A stretch of DNA of 64,000 bases from Jeotgalibacillus proteolyticus (GCF_002926065.1 NZ_PREZ01000004.1:248001-312000), one strand, 5' to 3'. Shown: positions 35,818 through 44,431, numbered from the stretch's first letter. Made by a program: numbers and translations. The notes: generated by a model not told the origin, from the letters alone.

Positions 35818-36255
35818 TTATGTGTACACATTAATAAGCAAGCCTTGAATTTGCCCGATCTTGCTTAGAATCGTGAGACCATTTTCTTCTTTTTTGAGCA
35901 CTTCATTTGTCAGCTGGACTAAATTCTGGTCAATTTCTTTTACGATTTTGTATACCTTTGTCCGCCCTCTTCGGTTAAAGCCTCTTTGATCCTCTAGCTG
36001 CAGGGCATTGCCCACGGCTTCCTCCATAAATTCCTTCACGAGTTTTTTATATTTTTTCAGGTCATCAATCGATCTCGACTCAGCAAGAACCTTTCCCTGC
36101 TGTTCAACATCCTTTGCCATTGTAGACATTTTTTCAATCAATACGTCCCCGCGCTTTGATTTCATGACTTCAGTAAACGAAACAGACTCCTTCGCTGTTT
36201 CTGTTTTTTGAATGCTATTGGCCGGACCCGTTTTTGACACTCGCTGTATTTCCAT
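35818..36255 (-). CDS. YaaR-like (DUF327) protein
   Basis: A 145-residue helical protein of the DUF327/YaaR type: SFTEVMKSKRGDVLIEKM, and RGFNRRGRTKVYKIVKEIDQ near the C-terminal half. In B. subtilis yaaR lies in the dnaX-holB region far from motility genes, so its place here, between flgN and a second flagellin gene, is unusual. The name is from family pattern; function is unknown. GGTGGGG precedes the ATG. Confidence 0.78.
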   Translation of the reverse strand: MEIQRVSKTGPANSIQKTETAKESVSFTEVMKSKRGDVLIEKMSTMAKDVEQQGKVLAESRSIDDLKKYKKLVKEFMEEAVGNALQLEDQRGFNRRGRTKVYKIVKEIDQNLVQLTNEVLKKEENGLTILSKIGQIQGLLINVYT

Positions 36256-36339
36256 CTAATCCCCACCTTGCCTGCTCTTAATCTATTAATTGTAAAAAGG
36301 GAAGAACCTAATGGACGGTTTCCTCCCCAACCTGATGCT

Positions 36340-37215
36340 TTATTGAAGCAGCTGTAAAATTCCCTGCGGCAGCTGATTTGCCTGTGCAAGCATTGCCTGT
36401 CCTGCCTGGTTTAAAATATTATTTCGTGTGAAGGCGGACATTTCCTTCGCCATATCAAGGTCGCGTACACGGGATTCAGCAGATGTAAGATTTTCATTTG
36501 CAGTTTGAAGATTCGTTACCGTGTGCTCCAGTCTGTTTTGAATTGCACCAAGCTTTGAACGCTCCTCTGAAACAAGACGGATGGCATTTTCAAAGGTTGT
36601 GATCGCCTGAGATGCCGCTTCAACTGTTCCGATATTGACTCCTTTTACAGCATTAGTGCCTGGAGCTGAAGGTGCGTCTGCAGCAGTTCTTCCAATTCCA
36701 AGCTTCGAAGCATCCATCGGACTGAGTGAGAGCGTCAGCATTTCGTCCTGATTGCTGCCGATTTGGAACTTGACGCTTAGCTGGCCATCTGCTGCTGTTG
36801 AGCCGCTTAGCAATTTTTTCTGATTAAATTGAGTTGTATCAGCAATCCGATCAATTTCAAGGGTGAGTTCATTGATTTCCGTTTGAATCGCTTGACGATC
36901 CTGCCCTTCAAGCGTGCCATTAGCTGCCTGAACGGAAAGCTCTCTCATGCGCTGAAGAATATCATGAACAGATGAAAGCGCTCCTTCTGCTGTTTGAATT
37001 AATGAAACCGCATCAAGTGTGTTGCGTTCCGCCATTTCAAGACCGCGGATTTGTGAGCGCATTTTTTCTGAGATGGCAAGGCCTGCTGCATCATCGGCCG
37101 CCCGGTTAATGCGAAGCCCGGAAGAAAGCTTTTCAAGACTTTTTGAAGTAGCACCCATCGTCTGATTTAAATTTCGGTAGGCATTTAACGCCTGAATATT
37201 ATGGTTGATTCTCAT
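36340..37215 (-). CDS. Second flagellin
   Basis: A 291-residue flagellin with full D0/D1 ends: MRINHNIQALNAYRNL at the N-terminus and ANQLPQGILQLLQ at the C-terminus. Its variable middle is nearly absent, so it is about 47 residues shorter than Hag. Start at 37215 with AGAGAGGAAG upstream. There is no CsrA hairpin of the hag type in front. It is directly preceded by a FliS-like gene, which suggests a dedicated chaperone and a minor or alternative filament subunit. Confidence 0.92.
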   Translation of the reverse strand: MRINHNIQALNAYRNLNQTMGATSKSLEKLSSGLRINRAADDAAGLAISEKMRSQIRGLEMAERNTLDAVSLIQTAEGALSSVHDILQRMRELSVQAANGTLEGQDRQAIQTEINELTLEIDRIADTTQFNQKKLLSGSTAADGQLSVKFQIGSNQDEMLTLSLSPMDASKLGIGRTAADAPSAPGTNAVKGVNIGTVEAASQAITTFENAIRLVSEERSKLGAIQNRLEHTVTNLQTANENLTSAESRVRDLDMAKEMSAFTRNNILNQAGQAMLAQANQLPQGILQLLQ

Positions 37216-37219
37216 ATTT

Positions 37220-37669
37220 CTACTTCCTCTCTTCCGTGCCATAATGGCCGGTTCCCTGAACCATCACTTGTTTTTCGTAAAGCGTACCAGGTTTTTTGAT
37301 CGCCCGGTTTACTGATCCTGCTGCTTTTTGAGCCTCATTCCATGAAGAAAATAAATCTTCAAGAATCGTCAGCAGCTCCTGAGCTAAGACAGCATCTTTT
37401 TTTAAATTCGTTTCGATTAGCTTTTCTGCTATGTAATTATATAAAGCATCAAGCTGGTCTGCGATAATGCCGGACTCATAGTTCAGCCCCGCTCCCAGCC
37501 GCCTGATGATGTCATTTGTTTTTTGCAGCTTTTCGTTTGCTTCAATAAACTGCTTGCTATTTATAAAGGTAATAGCATCCTGCAAATTAATAATTGCAGC
37601 TTCATATAAAAGTGAGGTTAATTCCTGAGACGACTTTTGGTAAATAAGCTCTTTAGTTAAAAAATTCAT
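37220..37669 (-). CDS. Second FliS-like chaperone
   Basis: A 149-residue protein resembling FliS: ELIYQKSSQELTSLLYEAAIINL parallels the GELTLMLYNGCIKFI helix of FliS, and the helical spacing is the same. A C-terminal extension of about 20 residues is extra. It ends four bases before the second flagellin start, so the two are translationally linked. Identification as a flagellin-2 chaperone is inference from this. Confidence 0.78.
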   Translation of the reverse strand: MNFLTKELIYQKSSQELTSLLYEAAIINLQDAITFINSKQFIEANEKLQKTNDIIRRLGAGLNYESGIIADQLDALYNYIAEKLIETNLKKDAVLAQELLTILEDLFSSWNEAQKAAGSVNRAIKKPGTLYEKQVMVQGTGHYGTEERK

Positions 37670-37717
37670 CGCTTCTCCTCCTGCCTATTACTCCTATCGG
37701 CTATTTTACCGCTTCAT

Positions 37718-38011
37718 TTAATAGCGCTTGTCCATTTCTTCGATGAAAATCATCATTTCTGCAATGACGGTATAAAGCTGCGGAGGAATGCTGTCGCCTA
37801 GATCAAGCTCAAGAAGACTTAAAAGCAGTCCTTCATTCTCCTCCAGATGAAGATCATGCTCATTTGCAAGCTCAATGATCCGCTCAGCAAGAAGACCGTT
37901 TCCTTTCGCCACCACCTTTGGCGGTCCGCCTTCATCATCATATTTAAGAACAGCCGCAGAGGGGCCGTTTAATTTTTTGTAAGCGGCATGGTTAAAATAT
38001 TTTGGCATCAT
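37718..38011 (-). CDS. ylqH: FlhB C-domain-like protein (YlqH type)
   Basis: A 97-residue protein equal to the cytoplasmic C-terminal domain of export-gate protein FlhB: AVLKYDDEGGPPKVVAKGNGLLAERI and IPPQLYTVIAEMMIFI. The autocleavage motif NPTH is replaced by NGPS, so no self-cleavage is expected. It overlaps the FliK-like gene (ATGATG), as ylqG-ylqH are paired in B. subtilis. A role in substrate switching of export is plausible but unproven. Confidence 0.85.
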   Translation of the reverse strand: MMPKYFNHAAYKKLNGPSAAVLKYDDEGGPPKVVAKGNGLLAERIIELANEHDLHLEENEGLLLSLLELDLGDSIPPQLYTVIAEMMIFIEEMDKRY

Positions 38012-40062
38012 ACGCTAAAATCAAACCCTTTCTCAGTTATCGCAGCGCGGGTTACCTTAGTCGGCTTTGCTTCATCCTTTTGCTGCGCGTTGCTTTCTTT
38101 TAAAAGCTTCGTAAATTGAATGCTGCCAATTTCATAGCCAATCGATTGCAGCCTTTCTTTAGCCGCATTTGCCAGCGGCTGCATTTTCTCTTCAAAGCCC
38201 GGCTTGTCATTTTTCACTTTAATTGAAAGCGTGCGATCAACAGCCATTAAAGCGATTCCTACATCACCCAGTTTTTTCGTTTCAAATAAAAAGTAAAGAC
38301 TGCAATTTTTCCAATCGACTGACTGCTGACCGTTTTTTGATTGAAGGAACACCTTAAAGCCTTCTACTTTATCGCCCAAAAGAAAAGGAATAGACATGAC
38401 CATGCTCTGCAGGCCTGAGGTGTCAGTTTTACTTAATAGCTGCTGTCCGGTCAGCTGGCTGAGAATTGAGTCTCCTTTTTGCTTCATCCCTGCTTCCGCA
38501 TCTGACTGGACCATTTGCAAAAGCAGACTTTTTAAAGAGGAGCTTAATTCCTCCTGCGGCTTGCCTTTTGTTAAAAGAGAATGGGAAATGTCATGCTCCT
38601 GAGTCAGACCCATGTTGCGGATATGTTCGAAAAGGTTTCGTCCGCCTGGCTCCATTTGAACACGCTCAAGCGACTGAGCTACTGATGCCGCAGCCTGTTT
38701 GGTTAAAGATGGAGCATCCATTAGAAGCAGCTCTTTTGATACCATATGCTGCACACGAACCTCAGCAGGCTTAAATTGAATTTTCTCCACAACGCCCTTT
38801 ATCTCAGCAACAAGCTTGCCTGCTTCTGCCAGCTGGCCTCTTCCTAAAAGCTTTGAAGCTTCTGCAAGCTGTGAGCTGGCTTTTAGCAGCTTTTTTTCTG
38901 TATCCATATCGGTATAAAGCATAAAATCACTTTTTAAAATCGCATTATCGAGCATCTTGATTGTCGCTTCAAGTAGAGGCTTCGTCTGAGGGAGAGGCCT
39001 TCCTGCCTGACTCTCGAGCTGACTCAGATTGCGGAGCATATCCCGCTGGATACCTTTAAAATCAATCGCTGCCTGAGAGAGTTTTTCCGTTATTTTTGTC
39101 ACAATGACGTCCTTTGACTGGGCCGGGAGTGCGGATAAAAGCTCTTCTGAAAAAAGATAGCTGCTTTGCGCCTCTGCCATAGCAGGCTTTAGACCGGCAC
39201 CTGCTTCCTGAAGCCCGCTCATTAAAAGTGAACGCGCTTTAAGCTCCTGCCCCTTTTCGATTGCAGCATTTGCCTGTTGTACTGCCTGCTGAATGGAGGC
39301 TTTCCCTTTATCAGTTACATCACCATCCGAAAGAATCTGCTGAATAGACTGAAGCACCTGTTTCAAATCAGGGTTAGACGCCACAAGCTTGATCGCCTGC
39401 TGAATCGCTTCTAATGAGTCAGCTTCTATAGCAGAAGAGGACGAAACTGTCACTGATTTCACACTTCCTAAGTCCTGTAAAGATCTGGTCTGCTGCGACG
39501 GTTCGATTCCCTCAGCCTTCAGGATTTCGCCGACCGCTCGTCCAAATGACTCGCCATGCAGCGCAGAATGAACAGCATGCAGAACTTTGGACGTAATAGG
39601 AAGCTGCTTTTTAACAGCAGCTTCAACCGTTGCGAGTTTCTCCTGTACCGTTCCCTCACTCTTCTCCATAAAGCTCTTAAGCTCGTTTAGTCCATTCCGG
39701 TCCAGTGTGACCCCTTTTTTTTGCAAAAAATCGAAGGCAGATTTTAAATCAGAGGACATAGGTTTCCCCTCTGCGATTGTCTGGTTTAAAGCCGGCTTCG
39801 TCTCTGCGCCTTTAGGAGCTGTCACTTCCTTTGCGACAGGCAAACCATCCTTTGTCCCGGTAATCTCAACGGCTATTTTCCCTTCTCCTGAAAGACTGTC
39901 TGCCATCTTCACCTTTACATCACGTCCTAAGACCTCAAGGACCGCTTCATTGTTTGGCAGCGTTTCTTTTACCTTGGCCTTATAAATTCCTCCTGTGTTT
40001 AAAGCAAAAGAACCGCCTCCTGGAAGAGGAGATAGGATGCCCTGTTGATTATGTACCTGCAT
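38008..40062 (-). CDS. ylqG: FliK-like hook-length/substrate switch protein (YlqG type)
   Basis: A 684-residue protein with a long helical, Gln/Lys-rich body and a C-terminal domain (about 530-640) that resembles the FliK C-domain (VDWKNCSLYFLFETKKLGDVGIAL). FliK senses hook length and contacts FlhB; here it is coupled with an FlhB-like domain gene. AGGAGGTG precedes the ATG at 40062; the longer frame to 40119 lacks this. B. subtilis has ylqG-ylqH away from motility genes, so their place within the flgM-flgN gap is notable. Confidence 0.75.
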   Translation of the reverse strand: MQVHNQQGILSPLPGGGSFALNTGGIYKAKVKETLPNNEAVLEVLGRDVKVKMADSLSGEGKIAVEITGTKDGLPVAKEVTAPKGAETKPALNQTIAEGKPMSSDLKSAFDFLQKKGVTLDRNGLNELKSFMEKSEGTVQEKLATVEAAVKKQLPITSKVLHAVHSALHGESFGRAVGEILKAEGIEPSQQTRSLQDLGSVKSVTVSSSSAIEADSLEAIQQAIKLVASNPDLKQVLQSIQQILSDGDVTDKGKASIQQAVQQANAAIEKGQELKARSLLMSGLQEAGAGLKPAMAEAQSSYLFSEELLSALPAQSKDVIVTKITEKLSQAAIDFKGIQRDMLRNLSQLESQAGRPLPQTKPLLEATIKMLDNAILKSDFMLYTDMDTEKKLLKASSQLAEASKLLGRGQLAEAGKLVAEIKGVVEKIQFKPAEVRVQHMVSKELLLMDAPSLTKQAAASVAQSLERVQMEPGGRNLFEHIRNMGLTQEHDISHSLLTKGKPQEELSSSLKSLLLQMVQSDAEAGMKQKGDSILSQLTGQQLLSKTDTSGLQSMVMSIPFLLGDKVEGFKVFLQSKNGQQSVDWKNCSLYFLFETKKLGDVGIALMAVDRTLSIKVKNDKPGFEEKMQPLANAAKERLQSIGYEIGSIQFTKLLKESNAQQKDEAKPTKVTRAAITEKGFDFSV

Positions 40063-40141
40063 GGTTTTGCACCTCCTGTTAAAGCACCTAAAATATTTTT
40101 TCCAAAAAAAAGAGCTCAACTAAGAGCATCTTGAAATAAGC

Positions 40142-40168
40142 AAAGGCTGCACCGGAATTGCAGCCTCA
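40142..40168 (-). terminator. Hairpin after flgM
   Basis: Stem GGCTGCA / TGCAGCC with a 7-nt loop, followed by TTTGCTTATTT on the minus strand. It may only partly stop transcription into the FliK-like gene. Confidence 0.55.
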
Positions 40169-40173
40169 CTGCT

Positions 40174-40437
40174 TTATTTCTGAAAGAATTTAGCCAGATC
40201 TGCTGCGATTCGGTTTGGCTCTAATTTATACGTTCCGTTTTCAACCTCTGTCTTCAGCTGATCAACCTTCTCCTTACGTTCTGTCTGGATACGGTTTGTT
40301 TCCTGCATTTCCTTTGCCCTGGTTGAAATCTCAACCTTGTCTGCCTGCTGAACATGCTGCGTTTTCATCTGGTCAATTTTCGTTTGCTGCTGTTTGTATG
40401 GGTTAATATTTGCACTGTTTACTGAATTAATTTTCAT
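40174..40437 (-). CDS. flgM: Anti-sigma factor FlgM
   Basis: An 87-residue FlgM: MKINSVNSANINPYKQQQ, disordered first half, and a helical C-terminal half with ADKVEISTRAKEMQ that binds SigD. It holds SigD inactive until the hook is complete. A perfect GCCGATAT -10 element lies about 50 bp upstream, so SigD drives its own inhibitor. Confidence 0.93.
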   Translation of the reverse strand: MKINSVNSANINPYKQQQTKIDQMKTQHVQQADKVEISTRAKEMQETNRIQTERKEKVDQLKTEVENGTYKLEPNRIAADLAKFFQK

Positions 40438-40487
40438 CGTCGAATCACCTTGCTTCCTTTCTTAAATAAGGCTGCTTGTTACTCACT

Positions 40488-40514
40488 ATATCGGCTGCTT
40501 TTTAAAAAAGTAAA
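40488..40514 (-). promoter_or_regulatory. flgM: SigD-type promoter of flgM
   Basis: On the minus strand a perfect GCCGATAT (40495-40488) has TTTA at 15 bases; the -35 is weak against TAAA but the -10 is unmistakable. Confidence 0.7.
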
Positions 40515-40562
40515 GGCGCATAGGGAAATTAGAATGAAAGTCCCATGCGCCTGTTATTTATT

Positions 40563-40976
40563 TTATCTCTTACGATTGCTTCTAGTTGAAAAATACGTTG
40601 TTTTCCTTTCAGGAGCAGGAGAGACTGTTTTACGCCCTGCTTCAAAAATCGCCAGCTCACGGTTAATGTCTTCAATACAACTGGAGCAAAGCTTTCCTTG
40701 ATTAATTTTTGTGCTGCACTTTTCACACGGGTAGCCGATTCCGGGAAAGTGAGATGCCTGAAAACGTCTTGTTTTTGCCCATCTAAACAACAGATCTTCC
40801 TTTACGCCTGTAGCTTCAACAATCTGATCGATCCCTGCCTGAGGATTTTCATTTAAAAAGGAAAATACCTGCTTAAAAGAAGCCTCTTCTTCGGCGTGAC
40901 ATTCAGAACACATATCAATTACACCCTTAAAAAAATAAACCTTAAAACAGGAGGAACAATTTCGTAACTCTTCCAT
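40563..40976 (-). CDS. yvyF: YvyF flagellar operon zinc protein
   Basis: A 137-residue protein with two Cys clusters, CSSC and CSECH near the N-terminus and CEKC, CSSC in the middle, plus an HTH-like segment (DQIVEATGVKEDLLFRWAKT). This is the TIGR03826-type protein encoded between comFC and flgM in Bacilli. Predicted to bind zinc; a regulatory role in motility is suspected only from position. Confidence 0.88.
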   Translation of the reverse strand: MEELRNCSSCFKVYFFKGVIDMCSECHAEEEASFKQVFSFLNENPQAGIDQIVEATGVKEDLLFRWAKTRRFQASHFPGIGYPCEKCSTKINQGKLCSSCIEDINRELAIFEAGRKTVSPAPERKTTYFSTRSNRKR

Positions 40977-41058
40977 TCGTACTCTCCTTGTGCCTTTTTT
41001 TCTTATTATAATCTAAAAACGTCATCATCGATATTAAAATAGGATTTTCATCCTTTCT

Positions 41059-41748
41059 TTATCTTCCAACTGTTATGGAAGAAACCTTTCCCGCACCTGC
41101 CTGCTTTAATGCATAAGCAGCATGCCTGATCGTTGTGCCGGTCGTATATAGATCATCAATAACCACGATCGACTGATTGTTAAGTTTTTTGGTTGAGCTA
41201 AATGGATTTTGAGATAGGAGCCTGTCATGCCGGTTTTTTTGTGCCTGAGCTGATGAGGAGCTTTCGGCTCTTATAAGAAGATGATGACAGGGCAGACCAG
41301 AAAGAGCAAGAAGTGCCTCTGCCTGGTTAAAGGTTCTTTTCTTTTCTTTTGCAGGGTGCATAGGGATGGGAACGAGGAAATCGTAAGGTGCCATGCTGCT
41401 TAAGGCCTCTTTAATCTGCATAGAAAAGCAGGCGCCCAGATAATAATCCCGATCATATTTAAAGCGTTTGATCAGCTCTTTAAGCTCTTCACTATAAAGA
41501 TAAATGGAGCGGTTGGAATGCAGCACATCAGAGTAGAGAGGATGCGCTGACCAGGCCTTACAGTCACTGCATGCATATGTTTTTTCGTTCATTTGCCGTG
41601 AGCAAATTGAACAGATTCGATCAGGAACAATGGGCTTTAAGACGCTTTTGCACTCGCTGCATAAAGGGTCAATGGTCTGCTTTGTAAACAGATCACTCCA
41701 CCGCATCTCTAAAAGAATGGGCTCATGACATGAGATGCAGCGTTTCAT
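41059..41748 (-). CDS. comFC: Competence protein ComFC
   Basis: A 229-residue protein: four-Cys zinc ribbons at the N-terminus (CISCHEPI, CSECK, CSICSRQ, CSDCK) and a C-terminal phosphoribosyltransferase domain with VVIDDLYTTGTT. It interacts with ComFA and other DNA-processing proteins in uptake of single-stranded DNA. It overlaps comFA by 4 bp; there is no comFB between them, unlike B. subtilis. Confidence 0.93.
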   Translation of the reverse strand: MKRCISCHEPILLEMRWSDLFTKQTIDPLCSECKSVLKPIVPDRICSICSRQMNEKTYACSDCKAWSAHPLYSDVLHSNRSIYLYSEELKELIKRFKYDRDYYLGACFSMQIKEALSSMAPYDFLVPIPMHPAKEKKRTFNQAEALLALSGLPCHHLLIRAESSSSAQAQKNRHDRLLSQNPFSSTKKLNNQSIVVIDDLYTTGTTIRHAAYALKQAGAGKVSSITVGR

Positions 41749-43157
41749 GCTTTTTCCGCCTTCAATAAGCCTGCTTTTCTTGCTTCCCTGTTCATCTGCT
41801 GAATATGTCTTTGGGCTTTCAGAATAGCTTCTGTATGACCATGATGAAAGAAAGTTACATCCCCCTCTGGAAAATTTCGATCACGCCCCGCTCTTCCTGC
41901 GATTTGAACAAGTGCACTTTCAGTAAAAATGGTTTTCTCTGCACCCAATACAGCAACATCTACATTGGAAAAAGTCACCCCTCTCTCCAGAATAGTCGTG
42001 GTGAGCAGAAGGTTGATTTCTTTTTTCCTCATTTCCTCTACCTTTTTACCGCGGTCAGGATCCTTTGCATGAACAGATTTAATTTTTGGTGTGTAAGGAG
42101 TCAGCAGTTTTTCAAGCTTCAGCATCGAAGGGATATCAGGTAAAAAGAGCAGTACAGGCTTTTTTGCTAAAATTCTTGGCTTTAGCCATTGTAGTAAAGA
42201 ATAGGGAACCTTATTTTTCTCAATCGCTTTTTTCCAGTCTCCGATCCATTTGGTTTTCGGTTCAGGCACTGCGCAGCCGTGGTAGCGTGCAGGGATTTTG
42301 ACTGACTGAAGCGTTCCTTTTTTAACTTGTGAAAGGATGGGCTGAGTAGGTGTAGCAGTTAAAAAAATTAATGTCCCATCCGGCTTTTGAGCGTTTTTGG
42401 CAGCTCGCTGAAGCGTCAGGTCTGCCGTATTCGGAAACGCATCCACTTCATCAATCACCATCACATCAAAGGCATCTTGATAGCGGTAAAGCTGGTGAGT
42501 GGTTGAAATGGTTACGTGCGCCCCGTCGTTTCTATGCTCACTCCCTCCAAACAGCGCCTGAATAGTGGTTGTCGGAAATGCTTTTTGAAAACGTGGAAAC
42601 AGCTCCTGGACAACGTCCCTTCTTGGCGTTGCAATACAGATCCGCTTTCCTGTTTCAAGTGCCGCTTCAACAGCCTGAAAAAGAATTTCTGTTTTCCCTG
42701 CTCCGCAAACCGCATGGACGAGTGTTGAAGTTTTGGTTTTCACTGATCGGGCAAGTAGATGAGAGGCTTTTTCCTGGGGCTTTGAAAGAGTGCCATTCCA
42801 TTGAAGAATAGGTTCTGAGGGAGATTCCGGGGGCATTACAGGAGGTCCAATCCATTTGACGATCGGATTGCAGGTGGAGGCTTTTCCCATGTTGATACAG
42901 TTTCTGCAATAAACACAGAGCTTTTCACAACGTGTGCAGGGATGTTCGTAAAATAAATAGCTTTGATCATTAAAGCATCGGTTACAAGAATACGTATATT
43001 TTTTCTTAACAATTGAAGGAACGAGCTCAATGAAGTTTTTTTGAAGATAATAGTGGAGTTCGTTTGAAGGGAATTGCTGAAGGATTTCATCTTTGAGAAG
43101 CTGTTTGCCGCTTAGTACTGAACCAAGCTCACGAGATTGAGTGGAAATCTGTCGCAT
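41745..43157 (-). CDS. comFA: Competence DNA helicase ComFA
   Basis: A 470-residue DEAD-family ATPase on the cytoplasmic face that helps pull transforming DNA in. Visible: zinc knuckles CNRC, CTRC, CVYC; Walker A CGAGKTE; DEVD box; SATPT-type motif (LTATPT); and motif VI QIAGRAGRD. GGAGG precedes the ATG. The preceding degV gene is 46 bp upstream with a hairpin between them. A ComK box is not obvious to me. Confidence 0.94.
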   Translation of the reverse strand: MRQISTQSRELGSVLSGKQLLKDEILQQFPSNELHYYLQKNFIELVPSIVKKKYTYSCNRCFNDQSYLFYEHPCTRCEKLCVYCRNCINMGKASTCNPIVKWIGPPVMPPESPSEPILQWNGTLSKPQEKASHLLARSVKTKTSTLVHAVCGAGKTEILFQAVEAALETGKRICIATPRRDVVQELFPRFQKAFPTTTIQALFGGSEHRNDGAHVTISTTHQLYRYQDAFDVMVIDEVDAFPNTADLTLQRAAKNAQKPDGTLIFLTATPTQPILSQVKKGTLQSVKIPARYHGCAVPEPKTKWIGDWKKAIEKNKVPYSLLQWLKPRILAKKPVLLFLPDIPSMLKLEKLLTPYTPKIKSVHAKDPDRGKKVEEMRKKEINLLLTTTILERGVTFSNVDVAVLGAEKTIFTESALVQIAGRAGRDRNFPEGDVTFFHHGHTEAILKAQRHIQQMNREARKAGLLKAEKA

Positions 43158-43181
43158 AAAGGCCTCCTTTTAATTAAGAAT

Positions 43182-43203
43182 GAGAACGGCAATTGCCGCT
43201 CTC
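43182..43203 (-). terminator. Hairpin between degV and comFA
   Basis: Stem GAGCGGC(A)/(T)GCCGTTCTC at the degV stop codon, with the sequence CATTCTTAATT downstream. It is a probable attenuator or terminator separating degV from comFA. Confidence 0.55.
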
Positions 43204-44055
43204 TTATTTAGCATCCTTTTCCATCCAGCCAAGCCCCATAGACCCTTCGCCCAAATGAGTTCCGATCACAGGTCCAAAATGACTGATACGGAATGTTACG
43301 TTTGGTAGCTGCTGTTCTAATTCATGCTTCCATTCATGCGCTTCATCCTCGCGATTAGCATGGATAATAACAGCCTGAAGCTGATCGTATTTCGCTGCAT
43401 CCTCTGAAAGAAGCTCGACCATTCGGGTCATCGCTTTTTTACGCGTGCGGATTTTTTCGAACGGCTCAATTTTTGTATCAACAAAATGAAGCAGCGGCTT
43501 TACCTGCAGCAGGCTTCCAATGATTGCCTGGGCATTTGATAGCCTGCCTCCCCGCTGAAGATGCTGAAGACTGTCTACCATAAAGTATGCTTTTGTGGTC
43601 TTTTTCAATTTAGTTAAATAATCAATAATCGTTTGTCCTGAGCAGCCGTACTTCGCCATTTCAGCCGCTTCAAGCACAAACATCCCCTGAACCATGCAGG
43701 ATATTTCTGAATCAAACGGAAACACCCGAACACCGTCCACCATTTCTCCCGCCTGAACTGCACCGGAGAAAGTTCCGCTAATGCCGCTGGATAAATGGAT
43801 GGAGACAATTTCATCATAGTCTGCCGAAAGCTCCTCAAAAAGTGCTGCAAACTGACCCACAGGCGGCTGAGATGTCGTCGGAAGATCTTTTTCTGCACGG
43901 ACAGATTCATAAAAATCATCAGTTGTCAGATCCACTTCCTCCTGATACGTCTCTCCCCCAATGATGACACTAAGTGGAATCATATGAATGGAAAGCTCAT
44001 CCCGAAGCTTTTTTGGTATATATGCTGTACTATCCGTTACAATCGCCGTTTTCAT
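43204..44055 (-). CDS. DegV family fatty-acid-binding protein (YviA)
   Basis: A 283-residue DegV protein: VTDSTAYIPKKL near the N-terminus, PTTSQPPVGQF, and SGISGTF with the loop residues that bind the fatty acid carboxylate. Family members (FakB) carry fatty acids for FakA kinase. In B. subtilis the ortholog yviA lies between degU and comFA; here a trehalose block has been placed between it and degU. Confidence 0.92.
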   Translation of the reverse strand: MKTAIVTDSTAYIPKKLRDELSIHMIPLSVIIGGETYQEEVDLTTDDFYESVRAEKDLPTTSQPPVGQFAALFEELSADYDEIVSIHLSSGISGTFSGAVQAGEMVDGVRVFPFDSEISCMVQGMFVLEAAEMAKYGCSGQTIIDYLTKLKKTTKAYFMVDSLQHLQRGGRLSNAQAIIGSLLQVKPLLHFVDTKIEPFEKIRTRKKAMTRMVELLSEDAAKYDQLQAVIIHANREDEAHEWKHELEQQLPNVTFRISHFGPVIGTHLGEGSMGLGWMEKDAK

Positions 44056-44283
44056 TAAACCATCCTATCTCCACGTTGAAATTTCCTCTTCCTTGTGTTT
44101 CACCCGGGAAATCCCCCTCCCGCCATACCTCTTTATTTTAGCCCAAAAATGATGCGATTGCATCAGTTTATCTTGTAAAAAATGAATCATATATAGCCGA
44201 TTCAAAAACAGCACCCAAACAATACTTGGAAATCCCAAGAAAAGTATTCACACTCTGTTCATCTTGAATTCAAACTAAACCGT

Positions 44284-44312
44284 TGACAACTTGTATATAC
44301 ACGTATATGATT
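44284..44312 (+). promoter_or_regulatory. treP: SigA promoter of treP with TreR operator in the spacer
   Basis: TTGACA (44284-44289) and TATGAT (44307-44312) are 17 bases apart, near-ideal. The spacer holds TTGTATATACAC (44292-44303), 11 of 12 bases of the TreR operator TTGTATATACAA. A second similar half follows (ACACGTATATGA). Bound TreR would cover the promoter. Confidence 0.88.
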
Positions 44313-44322
44313 GGGTTGTAAA

Positions 44323-44337
44323 TGAAAGCGCTGTTTC
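44323..44337 (+). promoter_or_regulatory. treP: cre site 1 of treP
   Basis: ATGAAAGCGCTGTTT, 14 of 15 bases of the catabolite-responsive element consensus WTGNAANCGNWNNCW, just after the -10. CcpA binding here would block promoter clearance or elongation when glucose is present. Confidence 0.82.
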
Positions 44338-44404
44338 TTAAGGTTTTAGGGACTACTATTTTAAAAGCAGGGAATAGATAAATAGTCGGCACTTTGGCAC
44401 GGGA

Positions 44405-44419
44405 ATGAAAACGGTTACG
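44405..44419 (+). promoter_or_regulatory. treP: cre-like site 2 next to the treP ribosome binding site
   Basis: ATGAAAACGGTTACG fits 14 of 15 consensus positions of a cre and abuts GGGAGGA. It could act as a road-block in the leader. Confidence 0.65.
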
Positions 44420-44431
44420 GGAGGATAAAAG

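Noticed and set aside
42371-43090. Several open frames on both strands within comFA
   Set aside because: They overlap the conserved helicase and zinc motifs of comFA in other frames and have no start signals.
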